Assembly: GCF_002002885.1 (NCBI RefSeq)
Contig: NZ_CP019510.1
Coordinates: 682,001 to 746,000, forward strand
Length of the DNA stretch: 64,000 bases
Source of the DNA: Janthinobacterium sp. LM6
GTDB taxonomy: Bacteria > Pseudomonadota > Gammaproteobacteria > Burkholderiales > Burkholderiaceae_D
Reading direction: 5' to 3'
Shown: positions 49,232 to 58,587 of the stretch, piece after piece
Layout of the letters: every line of letters starts with the position of its first letter
Numbering within the stretch: position 1 is the stretch's first letter
Notes under the pieces: model-generated
The model's database searches: none
Seen by the model: the letters and a program-made list of their open reading frames with translations, nothing else
What the model was told of the DNA's origin: nothing
Program-made: the position numbers and the translations under genes

Positions 49232-49957
49232 ATGTCCAAGACTGTCCTGATCGTGGAAGATGAACAGGCGATTGCCGACAGCATCGCCTATGCCTTGCGC
49301 ACGGACGGCTTTGTGCCGCGCCATGTGATGTTGGGCGAGCAAGCCCTGGCCGCGCTGCGCCCAACGCCCGGCGAAGCCGCGCAAATGCCCGTTCTGGTGG
49401 TGCTCGACGTGGGCTTGCCCGACATGAGCGGGCTGGAAGTGTGCCGCCGGCTGCGCCAGTTTTCCGAGGTGCCTGTGATCTTCCTGACGGCCCGCAGCGA
49501 TGAGATCGACCGTATCGTCGGCCTGGAAATCGGCGCCGACGATTACGTCACGAAACCGTTTTCGCCACGCGAACTGGTGGCGCGCATTCGCGTCATCCTG
49601 CGCCGCGCAGGTGTCGCGCAAGCTCCCCGCGAGACTGGCATGACGATAGCCGCGCTTGCCGGCGCGCCGGCGCGTTTCGAATTGCGGGCGCTGGAGGCGA
49701 AGGTGATCTTTCACGGCCAGCCGTTGGATCTGACCCGCTATGAATACCTGTTGCTGAAAACCCTGCTTGAGCATCCGGGCCACGTGCTGTCGCGCGCGCA
49801 GCTAATGGAGCGCGTGTGGAGCGGGGCGCCGGACACGCTCGAGCGCACCGTCGACGCGCATGTCAAATCGCTGCGCGCCAAGCTGCGCGCCATTGATGCG
49901 CAAGTCGACCCCATCCACACCCACCGTGGCCTCGGCTACAGCCTGGCCGGCGCATGA
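49232..49957 (+). CDS. creB: CreB-like OmpR-family response regulator
   Basis: 241 residues. Receiver domain with phospho-acceptor D59 (VVLDVGLPDMSG) and K in YVTKPFSPREL; C-terminal winged helix (LTRYEYLLLKTLLEHPGHVLSRAQLMERVW). The gene symbol rests on context: 4-bp overlap with a CreC-like kinase and a CreD gene just downstream. CreBC responds to cell-wall/PBP stress or carbon source and controls creD and, in some species, beta-lactamases. ATG 49232 is chosen to match the normal receiver start (MSKTVLIVEDE). Confidence 0.9.
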   Translation: MSKTVLIVEDEQAIADSIAYALRTDGFVPRHVMLGEQALAALRPTPGEAAQMPVLVVLDVGLPDMSGLEVCRRLRQFSEVPVIFLTARSDEIDRIVGLEIGADDYVTKPFSPRELVARIRVILRRAGVAQAPRETGMTIAALAGAPARFELRALEAKVIFHGQPLDLTRYEYLLLKTLLEHPGHVLSRAQLMERVWSGAPDTLERTVDAHVKSLRAKLRAIDAQVDPIHTHRGLGYSLAGA

Positions 49958-51375
49958 AGATCGGCCTGCGTATCCTGCTCGGCTACTTCCTGATCGTCGG
50001 GCTGGCTGCATGGTTTCTGCTGAATGTCTTCATGGAGCAGGTCAAGCCCGGCGTGCGCTCGACCCTGGAAGACACCCTGGTCGATACTTCGCAACTGCTG
50101 GCCAATCTGGTGGCGCCCGACGTGAAGGCGGGCACGCTGGCGCAGTCGCCCGTGGCCGAACGCATGCAGGATTACGCGCGCCATGGCGTGGACGTCAATA
50201 TCAATGGCGTACGCAAGCGCACGCTCGACTACCGCATCTATATTACGGACCGGCGCGGCATCGTGCTGTTCGATTCCAGCGGGCGCGACGTGGGGCGCGA
50301 CTATGCGCGCTGGAATGACGTGTATCTGACCTTGCAGGGCAAGTATGGCGCGCGCAGCACGCGCAGCCGGCCAGACGACGAGATGTCGACGGTCATGCAC
50401 GTGGCCGCGCCGATTCGCGACGGCAGCGCGGTGATCGGCGTGCTGACGGTGGCCAAGCCGAATGCCAGCGTGCAAGCGTTTGTCGAGCGCAGCCAGCGCA
50501 AGATACTGCAGCGCGGCGCCGTGCTGTTGCTGCTGTCGCTGTTGATTGGCCTGGCATTCGCCTGGTGGTTGCACCATGCACTGGGCAAGCTGATGCATTA
50601 CATCGGCGACGTGGAAGCAGGGCGCAAGGTGGCACTGCCGGCGCTGGGCAGGAACGAGATCGGCACCCTGGGGCGGGCGCTGGAGGCGATGCGCACGCGC
50701 CTGGAGGGCAAGGAATATGTGGAGCAGCTGATGCATACCCTGGCGCATGAATTGAAAAGTCCGATCGCTGCCATCCAGGCCTCGGCCGAACTGCTGCAGG
50801 AAGACATGCCGCCGGCCGAGCGCCGCCAGTTCCTCGCCAGCATCCTGGAGCAGAATGCGCGCCAGCGGCAGCTGATCGACAAACTGCTGGCCCTGGTGCG
50901 CGTGGAAAAGCAGCAGCGCTTGGACAACCCCGAGCGCATCGCGCTGGGTGCCCTGCTGGCGCAAGTGGCGCAGGACGCGGCCGCCAGCCTGGCGGTACGC
51001 GGCGTGCAGTTGCGGCTCGATGCCGAAGAGCTGAGCGTGGCCGGCGACGCCCTGCTGCTGCGTCAGGCGCTGGGCAATCTGCTCGACAACGCGGCCGGCT
51101 TTGCGCCGCCAGGCAGCTGCATCGACCTGACGGCGCGGCGCCAGGGCGCGCACGTGGACATTGTCGTGCGCGACCGCGGCGCAGGCATTCCCGCGTATGC
51201 GCTCGAGCGCGTCTTCGAGCGCTTTTATTCCCTGCCGCGTCCGAGCGCCGGCAAGAGCACGGGCCTGGGCCTGCCCTTTGTGCGCGAGGTCGCTTCCCTG
51301 CATGGCGGCACGGTCGAGGTGCTCAATCATCCGGAGGGCGGCGCCTGCGCGCGTCTGCGCCTGCCGCTGGCGTAG
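49954..51375 (+). CDS. creC: CreC-like sensor histidine kinase
   Basis: 473 residues. TM1 (about 5-25), periplasmic PAS-like sensor (about 30-185), TM2 (about 186-206), HAMP, HisKA with phospho-acceptor H265 (HTLAHELKSPIAAIQ) and HATPase with NLLDNAAGF, RDRGAGIP, STGLGLPFVREVASLHGG. It starts inside the last codon of creB (ATGA overlap), so kinase and regulator are translationally coupled. The CreC identity follows from this pairing and from creD. Confidence 0.9.
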   Translation: MKIGLRILLGYFLIVGLAAWFLLNVFMEQVKPGVRSTLEDTLVDTSQLLANLVAPDVKAGTLAQSPVAERMQDYARHGVDVNINGVRKRTLDYRIYITDRRGIVLFDSSGRDVGRDYARWNDVYLTLQGKYGARSTRSRPDDEMSTVMHVAAPIRDGSAVIGVLTVAKPNASVQAFVERSQRKILQRGAVLLLLSLLIGLAFAWWLHHALGKLMHYIGDVEAGRKVALPALGRNEIGTLGRALEAMRTRLEGKEYVEQLMHTLAHELKSPIAAIQASAELLQEDMPPAERRQFLASILEQNARQRQLIDKLLALVRVEKQQRLDNPERIALGALLAQVAQDAAASLAVRGVQLRLDAEELSVAGDALLLRQALGNLLDNAAGFAPPGSCIDLTARRQGAHVDIVVRDRGAGIPAYALERVFERFYSLPRPSAGKSTGLGLPFVREVASLHGGTVEVLNHPEGGACARLRLPLA

Positions 51376-51397
51376 CGCCTTGCAATTATTTCCGGAC

Positions 51398-51424
51398 TTC
51401 ACACGCAACGCACATTCAGCGCAC
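51398..51424 (+). promoter_or_regulatory. CreB-tag-like direct repeats before creD
   Basis: TTCAC-N6-CGCAC-N6-CGCAC: three half-sites at exact 11-bp steps, resembling the cre/blr tag TTCAC-N6-TTCAC. A -10 box TACACT follows at 51435-51440 with a poor -35, as expected for an activator-dependent promoter. Confidence 0.6.
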
Positions 51425-51465
51425 ATGGTTTTTTTACACTGGCATCCTCACTTCAAGGATGCGCC

Positions 51466-52893
51466 ATGCAAAAAACTCTATTCGTCAAAGCGTTGATCGT
51501 GTTCGGCCTGATGCTGGTGATCGGCCTGCCTTTGCTGATGATTCAGGAAACGATTAAGGAGCGGATGGAATTCCGCCAGGAAGCCGTCAACAGCATCGCC
51601 GCCGATTCGGTGCGCGAACAAACCATCATCGGTCCCATCCTGGTGATTCCCTACACGGAGCAGTACGAGGAGCGCGTGGAGGTGGCCAAGGGCGATGACA
51701 AGGAAGTGAAAGCGCCCGTACGCACGGAGTTGCTGCGCCGCACGGTGCAGCGCCGCCAGCTCGTGTATCCGAACTTCTTGCTGCAGGACGGCACCATCGA
51801 GACCGACCGCCGCTACCGTGGCATCCACCAGGTGCTGGTGTACAGCGGCCAGCATGCGTTCAGGGGCGACTTCACGGTGCCGGCCAGCACGCAGCTGCCG
51901 CGAAAGTCGCCGGATTCGCGCGTCACTCTGGGCGAGCCTTTTGTCGCGCTGTCCATCGAGGACGTGCGCGGCATCCGCAATATCCCGAAAATCGATTGGG
52001 GCGGGCGCCAGATCGAGTTTGAGCAGGGCAGCGACCTGTTTGCCTTCCGCAGCGGCTTGCACGCGCCGCTGGGCGCCATGCCGCTGGCGCAGGCGCAACA
52101 GGTGAAATTCAGCTTTGACCTGGGCCTCGACGGCATCGAACGCCAGCATTTCGTGCCGGTGGCAAAAAACAGCCAGATCAGCATCAAGTCGAACTGGCCC
52201 CATCCGCAGTTTGGCGGGCGCTTCCTGCCGTCGCCGAAGAATCGCCAGATCAACGCCGATGGCTTTCAAGCCGAATGGAATATCTCGTCGCTGGCCACCA
52301 ATGCGCAAACGCAGCTGAGCAGCATCGAAGGCGAGTTCAAGGTGCCCGACAGCGCGCCGCTGGGCCAGATCGACCGCTTCAGCGTCGGCTTCATCGAGCC
52401 GGTGAACGTGTATTCGCAATCGGATCGCGCCACCAAATATGGCTTGCTGTTCGTGGCGCTGACTTTTGCCGCTTTCTTCATCTTCGAAATCCTGAAAAGC
52501 CTGCCGATCCACCCGGTGCAGTACCTGCTGGTGGGCCTGTCGCTGGTGATCTTCTTCCTGCTGCTGGTGGGCCTGGCCGAGCATATCGCCTTCCTGGCCG
52601 CCTATCTGATCGCCAGCGCCGCCTGTATCGTGCTGACCAGTTTTTACCTGGCGCACGTGCTGCACAACGCCTGGCGCGGCATCGGCTTCGGCGTGGCGCT
52701 GACGATGCTGTATGGCGCGCTGTATGGCTTGCTGAACTCGGAAAACAATGCGCTGGTGATGGGCAGCATCCTGCTGTTCGCCGTGCTGGCGGCCATCATG
52801 GTGGCGACGCGCAAGGTGGACTGGTATCAGGTAGGCAGGGGAGGGCAGCAAGCTTCAGAGCCTGCTCCAGTGAGGCATGAAAAAGATTGCTGA
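51466..52893 (+). CDS. creD: CreD inner membrane protein
   Basis: 475 residues. N-terminal helix (LFVKALIVFGLMLVIGLPLLMI), a large periplasmic beta-rich domain (about 35-320, starting EFRQEAVNSIAADSVREQTIIGPILVIPY) and five to six C-terminal helices (about 325-455). This is the CreD layout; CreD is strongly induced by CreB and linked to envelope integrity and beta-lactam response. AAGGA lies 6 nt before ATG 51466. The last about 20 residues are polar and slightly different in character. Confidence 0.93.
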   Translation: MQKTLFVKALIVFGLMLVIGLPLLMIQETIKERMEFRQEAVNSIAADSVREQTIIGPILVIPYTEQYEERVEVAKGDDKEVKAPVRTELLRRTVQRRQLVYPNFLLQDGTIETDRRYRGIHQVLVYSGQHAFRGDFTVPASTQLPRKSPDSRVTLGEPFVALSIEDVRGIRNIPKIDWGGRQIEFEQGSDLFAFRSGLHAPLGAMPLAQAQQVKFSFDLGLDGIERQHFVPVAKNSQISIKSNWPHPQFGGRFLPSPKNRQINADGFQAEWNISSLATNAQTQLSSIEGEFKVPDSAPLGQIDRFSVGFIEPVNVYSQSDRATKYGLLFVALTFAAFFIFEILKSLPIHPVQYLLVGLSLVIFFLLLVGLAEHIAFLAAYLIASAACIVLTSFYLAHVLHNAWRGIGFGVALTMLYGALYGLLNSENNALVMGSILLFAVLAAIMVATRKVDWYQVGRGGQQASEPAPVRHEKDC

Positions 52894-53070
52894 TTTGGAA
52901 AATAAGTGGTTTTAAGTTGGTATTGTTTACGGTAGTCTTTGGTATTACTTTCCGGGCAACACGGTATTGTGTGTTGCGGTTTGCGGGAGTGATAGTGGGC
53001 GGCAGGAAGGGTGGCTTGCCGCCACTGGGCAGTTCCTTTCATTCCAACATACAAACCTGGAGACAGCACC

Positions 53071-53265
53071 ATGATCAAGAAACTGGCTTTTTTCCTCTTT
53101 GCCTGCGGCCTGAGTGCCGGTTACGCGTATGCCGCGGCGAGTGAGGATGTCTGGCAATGCCGTTCGCGCTGCGACAGCAGCTATGTCGGCTGCACCGGTT
53201 CATTGGGCGGCAGCCCGATTTGCCGTGACCTGCTGCAGCATTGCCTGGAGCGCTGCAACGGCTAG
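53071..53265 (+). CDS. Small secreted six-cysteine protein
   Basis: 64 residues. Sec signal peptide (MIKKLAFFLFACGLSAGYAYA) and a mature part of about 43 residues with six cysteines (WQC, RC, GC, IC, HC, RC), enough for three disulfides. GGAG lies 8 nt before the ATG and a strong terminator follows, supporting a real gene. No family recognised; it could be a small periplasmic redox or binding peptide. It is the last gene of the segment that splits the S10 operon. Confidence 0.75.
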   Translation: MIKKLAFFLFACGLSAGYAYAAASEDVWQCRSRCDSSYVGCTGSLGGSPICRDLLQHCLERCNG

Positions 53266-53287
53266 ACCAGCGACTCGCATGACGCAT

Positions 53288-53329
53288 GGGCGCGGACGGG
53301 GCACAAGCCTGGTCCGCGCCCTTCTTTTT
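53288..53329 (+). terminator. Terminator closing the inserted segment
   Basis: GGGCGCGGAC / GTCCGCGCCC with a 14-nt loop followed by TTCTTTTT, 23 bp after the small cysteine-rich gene. Confidence 0.9.
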
Positions 53330-53370
53330 GTGGCGCCAGGGCGCATGGATGCTCATTTTGACGAGGCGCT

Positions 53371-53415
53371 GCGACAATTGCGGGAGGTGTGCGACAACTC
53401 CCGCAGGGGCGTCGC
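53371..53415. repeat. Nested inverted repeat upstream of rplC promoter
   Basis: Inner TGCGGGAG (53379-53386) / CTCCCGCA (53398-53405), outer GCGAC / GTCGC (53371-53375, 53411-53415), plus a direct repeat GCGACAA (53371, 53391). It lies just upstream of the rplC promoter, so it is a candidate operator rather than a leader element. Confidence 0.45.
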
Positions 53416-53446
53416 GCAACACTTTGACATACCTCGTGTTAACTTG

Positions 53447-53475
53447 TTGCGTCAAGGGTTTTTGTGCTATATACT
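53447..53475 (+). promoter_or_regulatory. Promoter of the rplC-rpsQ operon
   Basis: TTGCGT (53447-53452), 17-bp spacer, near-consensus TATACT (53470-53475). Leader of about 85 nt to rplC. It replaces the missing upstream link to rpsJ. Confidence 0.75.
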
Positions 53476-53568
53476 AGCCGGCTTCGGTATGGATTCGTCT
53501 TTTTTGAGTCCTACGTTACTTTGTAGTTAAACAAGCCCCGCCCAATCGCAGGTGGGAATGGAGAAAAA

Positions 53569-54225
53569 ATGAGCCTAGGCCTTCTCGGTCGCAAGGTTGG
53601 TATGATGCGCATTTTCACGGATGAAGGGGATTCGATTCCTGTCACCGTGTTGGACGTATCGAACAACCGTGTTGCGCAAATCAAAACCCCTGAAACAGAT
53701 GGTTACTCCGCTGTTCAGGTCGCATTCGGTCAACGTCGCGCTTCCCGCGTGACCAAAGCTGTTGCTGGTCATCACGCTAAAGCTGGTGTTGAAGCCGGTA
53801 CTCTGTTGAAAGAGTTCCGTGTCGACGCTGCCAAAGCCGCTGAACTGAAAGCTGGCGATGTTGTCGCTGCTTCCCTGTTCGAAGTCGGTCAAAAGATCGA
53901 CGTGCAAGGCGTTACCATCGGTAAAGGCTATGCAGGCGTTATCAAACGTTACCACTTCGCTTCTGGCCGTGCAACGCACGGTAACTCGCGTTCGCATAAC
54001 GTTCCAGGTTCCATCGGTATGGCACAAGATCCAGGTCGCGTTTTCCCTGGTAAGCGCATGACCGGTCATCTGGGTGACGTTAACCGTACGATCCAGAACC
54101 TCGTGATCGCCCGTATCGATGCCGACCGTCAGCTGTTGCTGGTCAAAGGCGCGATTCCAGGTGCGAAAAATGGCCAGGTAGTTGTCTCGCCAGCCATCAA
54201 AACCAAAGCCAAGAAGGGAGCTTAA
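53569..54225 (+). CDS. rplC: 50S ribosomal protein L3
   Basis: 218 residues, complete ([20 protein letters not shown]). Early-assembly protein next to the peptidyl-transferase centre; the [23 protein letters not shown] loop, including the Gln that PrmB methylates in E. coli, is intact. First gene of the detached S10 operon. Only 3 bp separate it from rplD. Confidence 0.98.
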   Translation: MSLGLLGRKVGMMRIFTDEGDSIPVTVLDVSNNRVAQIKTPETDGYSAVQVAFGQRRASRVTKAVAGHHAKAGVEAGTLLKEFRVDAAKAAELKAGDVVAASLFEVGQKIDVQGVTIGKGYAGVIKRYHFASGRATHGNSRSHNVPGSIGMAQDPGRVFPGKRMTGHLGDVNRTIQNLVIARIDADRQLLLVKGAIPGAKNGQVVVSPAIKTKAKKGA

Positions 54226-54228
54226 ACG

Positions 54229-54849
54229 ATGGAACTCAAGCTTCTGAATGCGCAAGGTCAAGCCGCCTCGAACGTTGCTGCAGCCGATACGATTTTCGGC
54301 CGTGACTACAATGAAGCGCTGATCCACCAAGTCGTCATCGCTTATCAAGCGAATGCACGTAGTGGTAACCGCAAGCAAAAAGACCGTGAAGAAGTTCACC
54401 ACACGACGAAAAAGCCATGGCGCCAAAAAGGTACCGGCCGCGCTCGTGCTGGTATGTCGTCGTCGCCACTGTGGCGCGGCGGTGGTCGGATTTTCCCGAA
54501 CTCGCCTGACGAAAACTTCACCCACAAAGTGAACAAAAAGATGTATCGCGCAGGTATCTGCTCGATCCTGTCGCAGCTGGCTCGCGAAGAGCGCCTGATC
54601 GTCATCGACGATCTGACGATCGACGCGCCAAAAACCAAGCTGCTGTCGCAAAAATTGAACGGCCTGGGCTTTGATTCGGTTCTGATCATCACCGACGTTC
54701 TGAACGAAAACCTGGAACTGGCATCGCGCAACCTGCCTAACGTACTCGTCGTTGAGCCACGTCACGCAGACCCGATGTCCCTGGTGTTCTACAAGAAGAT
54801 CCTGGTCACCAAAGCTGCATTGGCCAAGATTGAGGAGATGCTGGCATGA
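54229..54849 (+). CDS. rplD: 50S ribosomal protein L4
   Basis: 206 residues. Tunnel-wall protein with the conserved loop [32 protein letters not shown] intact, including residues linked to macrolide response. L4 autoregulates the S10 operon in gammaproteobacteria, but that leader is not conserved here because rpsJ is elsewhere. It overlaps rplW by 4 bp. Confidence 0.98.
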   Translation: MELKLLNAQGQAASNVAAADTIFGRDYNEALIHQVVIAYQANARSGNRKQKDREEVHHTTKKPWRQKGTGRARAGMSSSPLWRGGGRIFPNSPDENFTHKVNKKMYRAGICSILSQLAREERLIVIDDLTIDAPKTKLLSQKLNGLGFDSVLIITDVLNENLELASRNLPNVLVVEPRHADPMSLVFYKKILVTKAALAKIEEMLA

Positions 54850-55163
54850 GCGCGATTTTGAAACATAGCGAAGAACGCTTGATGAAGGTGCTGTTGGCGC
54901 CCGTGATTTCCGAAAAGGCCACCATGGTCGCGGAAAAGAACGAGCAAATTGTATTCCGCGTACTGCCGGATGCAACCAAGCCTGAAATCAAGGCAGCGGT
55001 CGAACTGCTGTTCAAGGTTGAAGTTCTGTCCGTGCAAACTGCAAACCGCGAAGGTAAGCAAAAGCGCACCGGCAAGTTCAACGGTCGTCGTAACCATACC
55101 AAGCGTGCTTTCGTGTGCCTGAAGCCTGGCCAGGAAATCAACTTCTCCGAGGAGGCTGCATAA
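54846..55163 (+). CDS. rplW: 50S ribosomal protein L23
   Basis: 105 residues. Tunnel-exit protein that docks trigger factor and SRP; the conserved core [24 protein letters not shown] is present. ATGA overlap with rplD and TAATG overlap with rplB show tight translational coupling. A short N-terminal extension (SAILKHSEE) precedes the usual start. Confidence 0.97.
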   Translation: MSAILKHSEERLMKVLLAPVISEKATMVAEKNEQIVFRVLPDATKPEIKAAVELLFKVEVLSVQTANREGKQKRTGKFNGRRNHTKRAFVCLKPGQEINFSEEAA

Positions 55164-55990
55164 TGGCACTCGTTAAGATGAAACCAACCTCGCCAGGCCG
55201 TCGCGGCATGGTGAAGGTGGTGAATGCCGACCTGTACAAAGGTCGTCCGTTTGCTGCCCTGGTTGAAAAGAAATCCAAGACCGCTGGTCGTAACAACAAC
55301 GGTCACATCACCACCCGTCATATCGGTGGTGGTCATAAGCAACACTACCGCTTGATCGACTTCAAGCGCACCAAAGATGGTATTCCAGCGAAAGTGGAAC
55401 GTATCGAATACGATCCAAACCGCACCGCGAATATCGCTCTGTTGTGCTACGCCGACGGCGAACGTCACTACATCATCGCAACCAAAGGCATGGCCGTTGG
55501 CGACAGCGTGATGAACGGTTCGGAAGCACCGATCAAATCGGGTAACTGCTTGCCAATCCGTAACATCCCAGTCGGTACCGTGATGCATTGCGTTGAAATG
55601 CTGCCAGGTAAAGGTGCCCAAATGGCACGTACCGCCGGCGCCGGCGTTGTGCTGATGGCACGTGAAGGTACCTACGCTCAAGTGCGTCTGCGCTCGGGTG
55701 AAGTACGTCGCGTGCACATCGAGTGCCGTGCTACGGTTGGTGAAGTCGGCAATGCCGAGCACAGCCTGCGTAAAATCGGTAAGGCTGGCGCGATGCGCTG
55801 GCGCGGTGTTCGTCCTACCGTTCGCGGTGTGGTCATGAACCCGGTCGATCACCCGCACGGTGGTGGTGAAGGTAAAACAGCAGCTGGTCGTCATCCAGTT
55901 TCGCCTTGGGGCCAACAGACTAAGGGTAAGAAGACACGCAGCAACAAGCGTACTACTTCCATGATCGTCTCGCGCCGCGGCAAGAAATAA
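55163..55990 (+). CDS. rplB: 50S ribosomal protein L2
   Basis: 275 residues. Needed for subunit association and peptidyl transfer; the C-terminal [19 protein letters not shown] loop with the essential His is intact. ATG 55163 shares a base with the rplW stop (TAATG); GAGGAGG lies just upstream. Confidence 0.98.
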   Translation: MALVKMKPTSPGRRGMVKVVNADLYKGRPFAALVEKKSKTAGRNNNGHITTRHIGGGHKQHYRLIDFKRTKDGIPAKVERIEYDPNRTANIALLCYADGERHYIIATKGMAVGDSVMNGSEAPIKSGNCLPIRNIPVGTVMHCVEMLPGKGAQMARTAGAGVVLMAREGTYAQVRLRSGEVRRVHIECRATVGEVGNAEHSLRKIGKAGAMRWRGVRPTVRGVVMNPVDHPHGGGEGKTAAGRHPVSPWGQQTKGKKTRSNKRTTSMIVSRRGKK

Positions 55991-56000
55991 GGGGTAGCAC

Positions 56001-56276
56001 ATGACACGTTCATTGAAAAAAGGGCCGTTCTGTGACGCCCACCTGGTGAAAAAAGTTGAAGCCGCGCAAGCAGCCAAAGACAAAAAGCCAATCAAAACCT
56101 GGTCGCGTCGTTCGACAATCATGCCTGACTTTATCGGCCTGACGATCGCGGTTCATAACGGCAAGCTGCACGTGCCGGTTTATGTTTCCGAAAACATGGT
56201 TGGTCACAAGCTCGGCGAATTCGCACTGACCCGTACGTTCAAGGGCCATGCAGCTGACAAAAAGGCTAAGAAATAA
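56001..56276 (+). CDS. rpsS: 30S ribosomal protein S19
   Basis: 91 residues ([20 protein letters not shown]), complete. A 30S head protein at the subunit interface that forms a pair with S13. It shares a TAATG junction with rplV. Confidence 0.98.
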   Translation: MTRSLKKGPFCDAHLVKKVEAAQAAKDKKPIKTWSRRSTIMPDFIGLTIAVHNGKLHVPVYVSENMVGHKLGEFALTRTFKGHAADKKAKK

Positions 56277-56605
56277 TGGAAACTAAAGCTATCCTCAAAG
56301 GTGTGCGCCTGTCGGACCAAAAGGGCCGCCTGGTTGCTGACCTGATCCGTGGCAAGAAAGTTGACGCTGCACTCAACATCTTGCAATTCAGCCCGAAAAA
56401 AGGTGCTGCGATCATCAAACGCGTTCTGGAATCCGCTATTGCGAATGCCGAGCACAATGATGGCGCGGACATCGACGAATTGTTCGTGAAAACGATCTAC
56501 GTCGAAAAGGGCCCCGTCCTGAAGCGCTTCACCGCGCGTGCAAAAGGCCGTGGCGACCGTATTTCGAAACAATCCTGTCACGTTTACGTGACTGTCGGTA
56601 ACTAA
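56276..56605 (+). CDS. rplV: 50S ribosomal protein L22
   Basis: 109 residues, complete. Its extended beta-hairpin ([21 protein letters not shown]) lines the exit tunnel and is intact, with no macrolide-type deletion. Coupled to rpsS by a one-base overlap. Confidence 0.98.
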   Translation: METKAILKGVRLSDQKGRLVADLIRGKKVDAALNILQFSPKKGAAIIKRVLESAIANAEHNDGADIDELFVKTIYVEKGPVLKRFTARAKGRGDRISKQSCHVYVTVGN

Positions 56606-56614
56606 GGAGCCACG

Positions 56615-57439
56615 ATGGGTCAGAAAATTCATCCAACCGGTTTCCGTCTGGCGGTCACCCGTAACTGGGCTTCGCGCTGGTATGCAGGCAACGGTAATTT
56701 CGCTGCCATGCTGAACGAAGACTTGAAAGCACGTGCTTACCTGAAAAAGAAACTGAAGAACGCTTCCGTTGGCCGCATCGTTATCGAGCGCCCAGCCAAG
56801 AACGCGCGCTTCACGATCTACAGCTCGCGTCCAGGCGTGGTCATTGGTAAAAAAGGCGAAGACATCGAAGTACTGAAGTCCGCGCTGACCAAGATCATGG
56901 GCGTGCCTGTTCACGTGAACATCGAAGAAATTCGCAAGCCAGAAATCGACTCGCAACTGATCGCCGATTCGATCGCTCAGCAGCTGGAAAAACGGATCAT
57001 GTTCCGCCGCGCCATGAAGCGTGCAATGCAAAATGCAATGCGCCTGGGTGCTCTCGGTATCAAGATCATGTCGTCCGGCCGTCTGAACGGTATCGAAATC
57101 GCGCGTAAAGAGTGGTACCGCGAAGGCCGCGTGCCTCTGCATACCCTGCGCGCCGATATCGACTACGGTACCAGCGAAGCGTCGACCACCTACGGCATCA
57201 TCGGTGTCAAGGTGTGGGTATACAAGGGTGACCGCGCGCCTAACGGCGATGCACCAGTCATCGATACCCCAGCTGACGAGAAGAAAAGCCGCGGCCCACG
57301 CCGTGACGATGGCAAGCCAGCTGGCCGTCCACGTCCAGCCGGTGCCGGTGCGAAACCATCCACAGCACCAGGTGCACGTGTGCGTACCGCCGCTAAACCG
57401 GCCGCCGCAGCAGCACCAGCTGAGAAAGCAGGAGAATAA
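56615..57439 (+). CDS. rpsC: 30S ribosomal protein S3
   Basis: 274 residues. KH domain ([18 protein letters not shown]) and the C-terminal S3 domain are intact; forms part of the mRNA entry helicase site. The C-terminus has an Ala/Pro/Lys-rich tail of about 50 residues beyond the E. coli protein (233 residues), a feature often seen in betaproteobacteria. Confidence 0.98.
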   Translation: MGQKIHPTGFRLAVTRNWASRWYAGNGNFAAMLNEDLKARAYLKKKLKNASVGRIVIERPAKNARFTIYSSRPGVVIGKKGEDIEVLKSALTKIMGVPVHVNIEEIRKPEIDSQLIADSIAQQLEKRIMFRRAMKRAMQNAMRLGALGIKIMSSGRLNGIEIARKEWYREGRVPLHTLRADIDYGTSEASTTYGIIGVKVWVYKGDRAPNGDAPVIDTPADEKKSRGPRRDDGKPAGRPRPAGAGAKPSTAPGARVRTAAKPAAAAAPAEKAGE

Positions 57440-57441
57440 TC

Positions 57442-57861
57442 ATGCTGCAACCAGCACGCAGAAAGTATCGTAAAGAGCAGAAAGGCCGTAATACCGGTAT
57501 TTCGCACAGCCGCGGCACCGCCGTGTCGTTTGGCGAATTCGGTCTGAAGGCAGTTGCGCGCGGTCGTATCACTGCGCGTCAAATTGAAGCGGCGCGTCGT
57601 GCAATGACGCGTCACATCAAGCGCGGTGGCCGTATCTGGATCCGTATTTTCCCGGACAAACCGATTTCGAACAAACCGGCTGAAGTCCGTATGGGTAACG
57701 GTAAAGGTAATCCTGAGTACTACGTCGCTGAAATTCAGCCAGGCAAAGTACTGTATGAAATGGATGGCGTTGATGAAGCGCTGGCACGGGAAGCATTCCG
57801 TCTTGCCGCCGCTAAACTGCCACTGGCGACGACGTTTGTCATCCGCCAAGTCGGCCAATAA
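57442..57861 (+). CDS. rplP: 50S ribosomal protein L16
   Basis: 139 residues ([19 protein letters not shown]). Binds near the A-site tRNA; the Arg hydroxylated by YcfD/RoxA in some species lies in the GRIWIRIFP region. Only 2 bp after rpsC. Confidence 0.98.
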   Translation: MLQPARRKYRKEQKGRNTGISHSRGTAVSFGEFGLKAVARGRITARQIEAARRAMTRHIKRGGRIWIRIFPDKPISNKPAEVRMGNGKGNPEYYVAEIQPGKVLYEMDGVDEALAREAFRLAAAKLPLATTFVIRQVGQ

Positions 57862-57873
57862 TTGGAGTTGTAT

Positions 57874-58065
57874 ATGAAAGCATCTGAACTCCGCGGCAAG
57901 GACCAGCCAGCTCTGCAAAAAGAGCTGAATGACCTGTTGAAGGCACAGTTCGGCCTGCGCATGCAAATCGCTACGCAGCAGCTGAGCAACACTTCGCAGC
58001 TCAAGAAGGTACGCCGCGATATCGCGCGTGTGAAGACGGTAATGAATCTGAAGGAAGCCAAATGA
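57874..58065 (+). CDS. rpmC: 50S ribosomal protein L29
   Basis: 63 residues ([18 protein letters not shown]), two-helix hairpin near the tunnel exit. ATG 57874 has GGAG spaced 7 nt; an upstream in-frame ATG at 57862 directly after rplP is not used in the family. It overlaps rpsQ by 4 bp. Confidence 0.97.
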   Translation: MKASELRGKDQPALQKELNDLLKAQFGLRMQIATQQLSNTSQLKKVRRDIARVKTVMNLKEAK

Positions 58066-58334
58066 ACGAACCAGTGAAACAGTCGCTCAAGCGCACGCTG
58101 ATCGGTAAAGTGGTTTCGGACAAGATGGACAAGACCGTTACCGTTCTGATCGAGCGCCACGTAAAACATCCTTTGTATGGCAAGATCATCATGCGTTCGA
58201 ACAAGTATCACGCGCATGACGAGACCAACCAAGTCAAGGCCGGTGACACGGTCGAGATCCAGGAAGGTCGCCCGATCTCCAAAACGAAGGCATGGACGGT
58301 GACACGTGTGGTTCAAGCCGCACCAACCGTTTAA
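58062..58334 (+). CDS. rpsQ: 30S ribosomal protein S17
   Basis: 90 residues with the conserved [21 protein letters not shown] core. Primary 16S rRNA binder. Last gene of the S10-type operon; a terminator follows within 6 bp. Confidence 0.98.
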   Translation: MNEPVKQSLKRTLIGKVVSDKMDKTVTVLIERHVKHPLYGKIIMRSNKYHAHDETNQVKAGDTVEIQEGRPISKTKAWTVTRVVQAAPTV

Positions 58335-58339
58335 ATAAA

Positions 58340-58365
58340 AACCACCGTTTCGGCGGTGGCTTTTA
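58340..58365 (+). terminator. Terminator after rpsQ
   Basis: CCACCG / CGGTGG stem with 6-nt loop, preceded by A-run and followed by TTTT; it closes the S10 operon before the spc operon. Confidence 0.85.
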
Positions 58366-58373
58366 ATTAGTAC

Positions 58374-58402
58374 TTGCAGGCCCGCAAATTGTATGTAATA
58401 CT
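58374..58402 (+). promoter_or_regulatory. spc operon promoter
   Basis: TTGCAG (58374-58379) with 17-bp spacing to AATACT (58397-58402), preceded by TG one base upstream (extended -10), inside a GCCCGCAA / TTGCGGGC dyad (58380-58387, 58402-58409). Confidence 0.6.
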
Positions 58403-58458
58403 TGCGGGCTTCGTTCATGTAACGCCGCAAAGTGTCTGGCCACAGACAGTAGCATTCG

Positions 58459-58537
58459 CGGTCAGTTGATGTATGAAGGTCATGCACCCAAACAGTGAAG
58501 CCCAGCAGGGCGGCTCTGGCGGGACCAAGACTGACCG
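58459..58537 (+). promoter_or_regulatory. Structured spc operon leader
   Basis: The about 175-nt leader before rplN has a long-range perfect inverted repeat CGGTCAGT (58459-58466) / ACTGACCG (58530-58537), and a small stem GTCTG-GCCA-CAGAC just upstream. Candidate ribosomal-protein autoregulatory RNA. Confidence 0.45.
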
Positions 58538-58587
58538 TGGGTCTACATTGTGTGGATTCTTCGGCTTAAGTTGGGAAAGAGAATACT

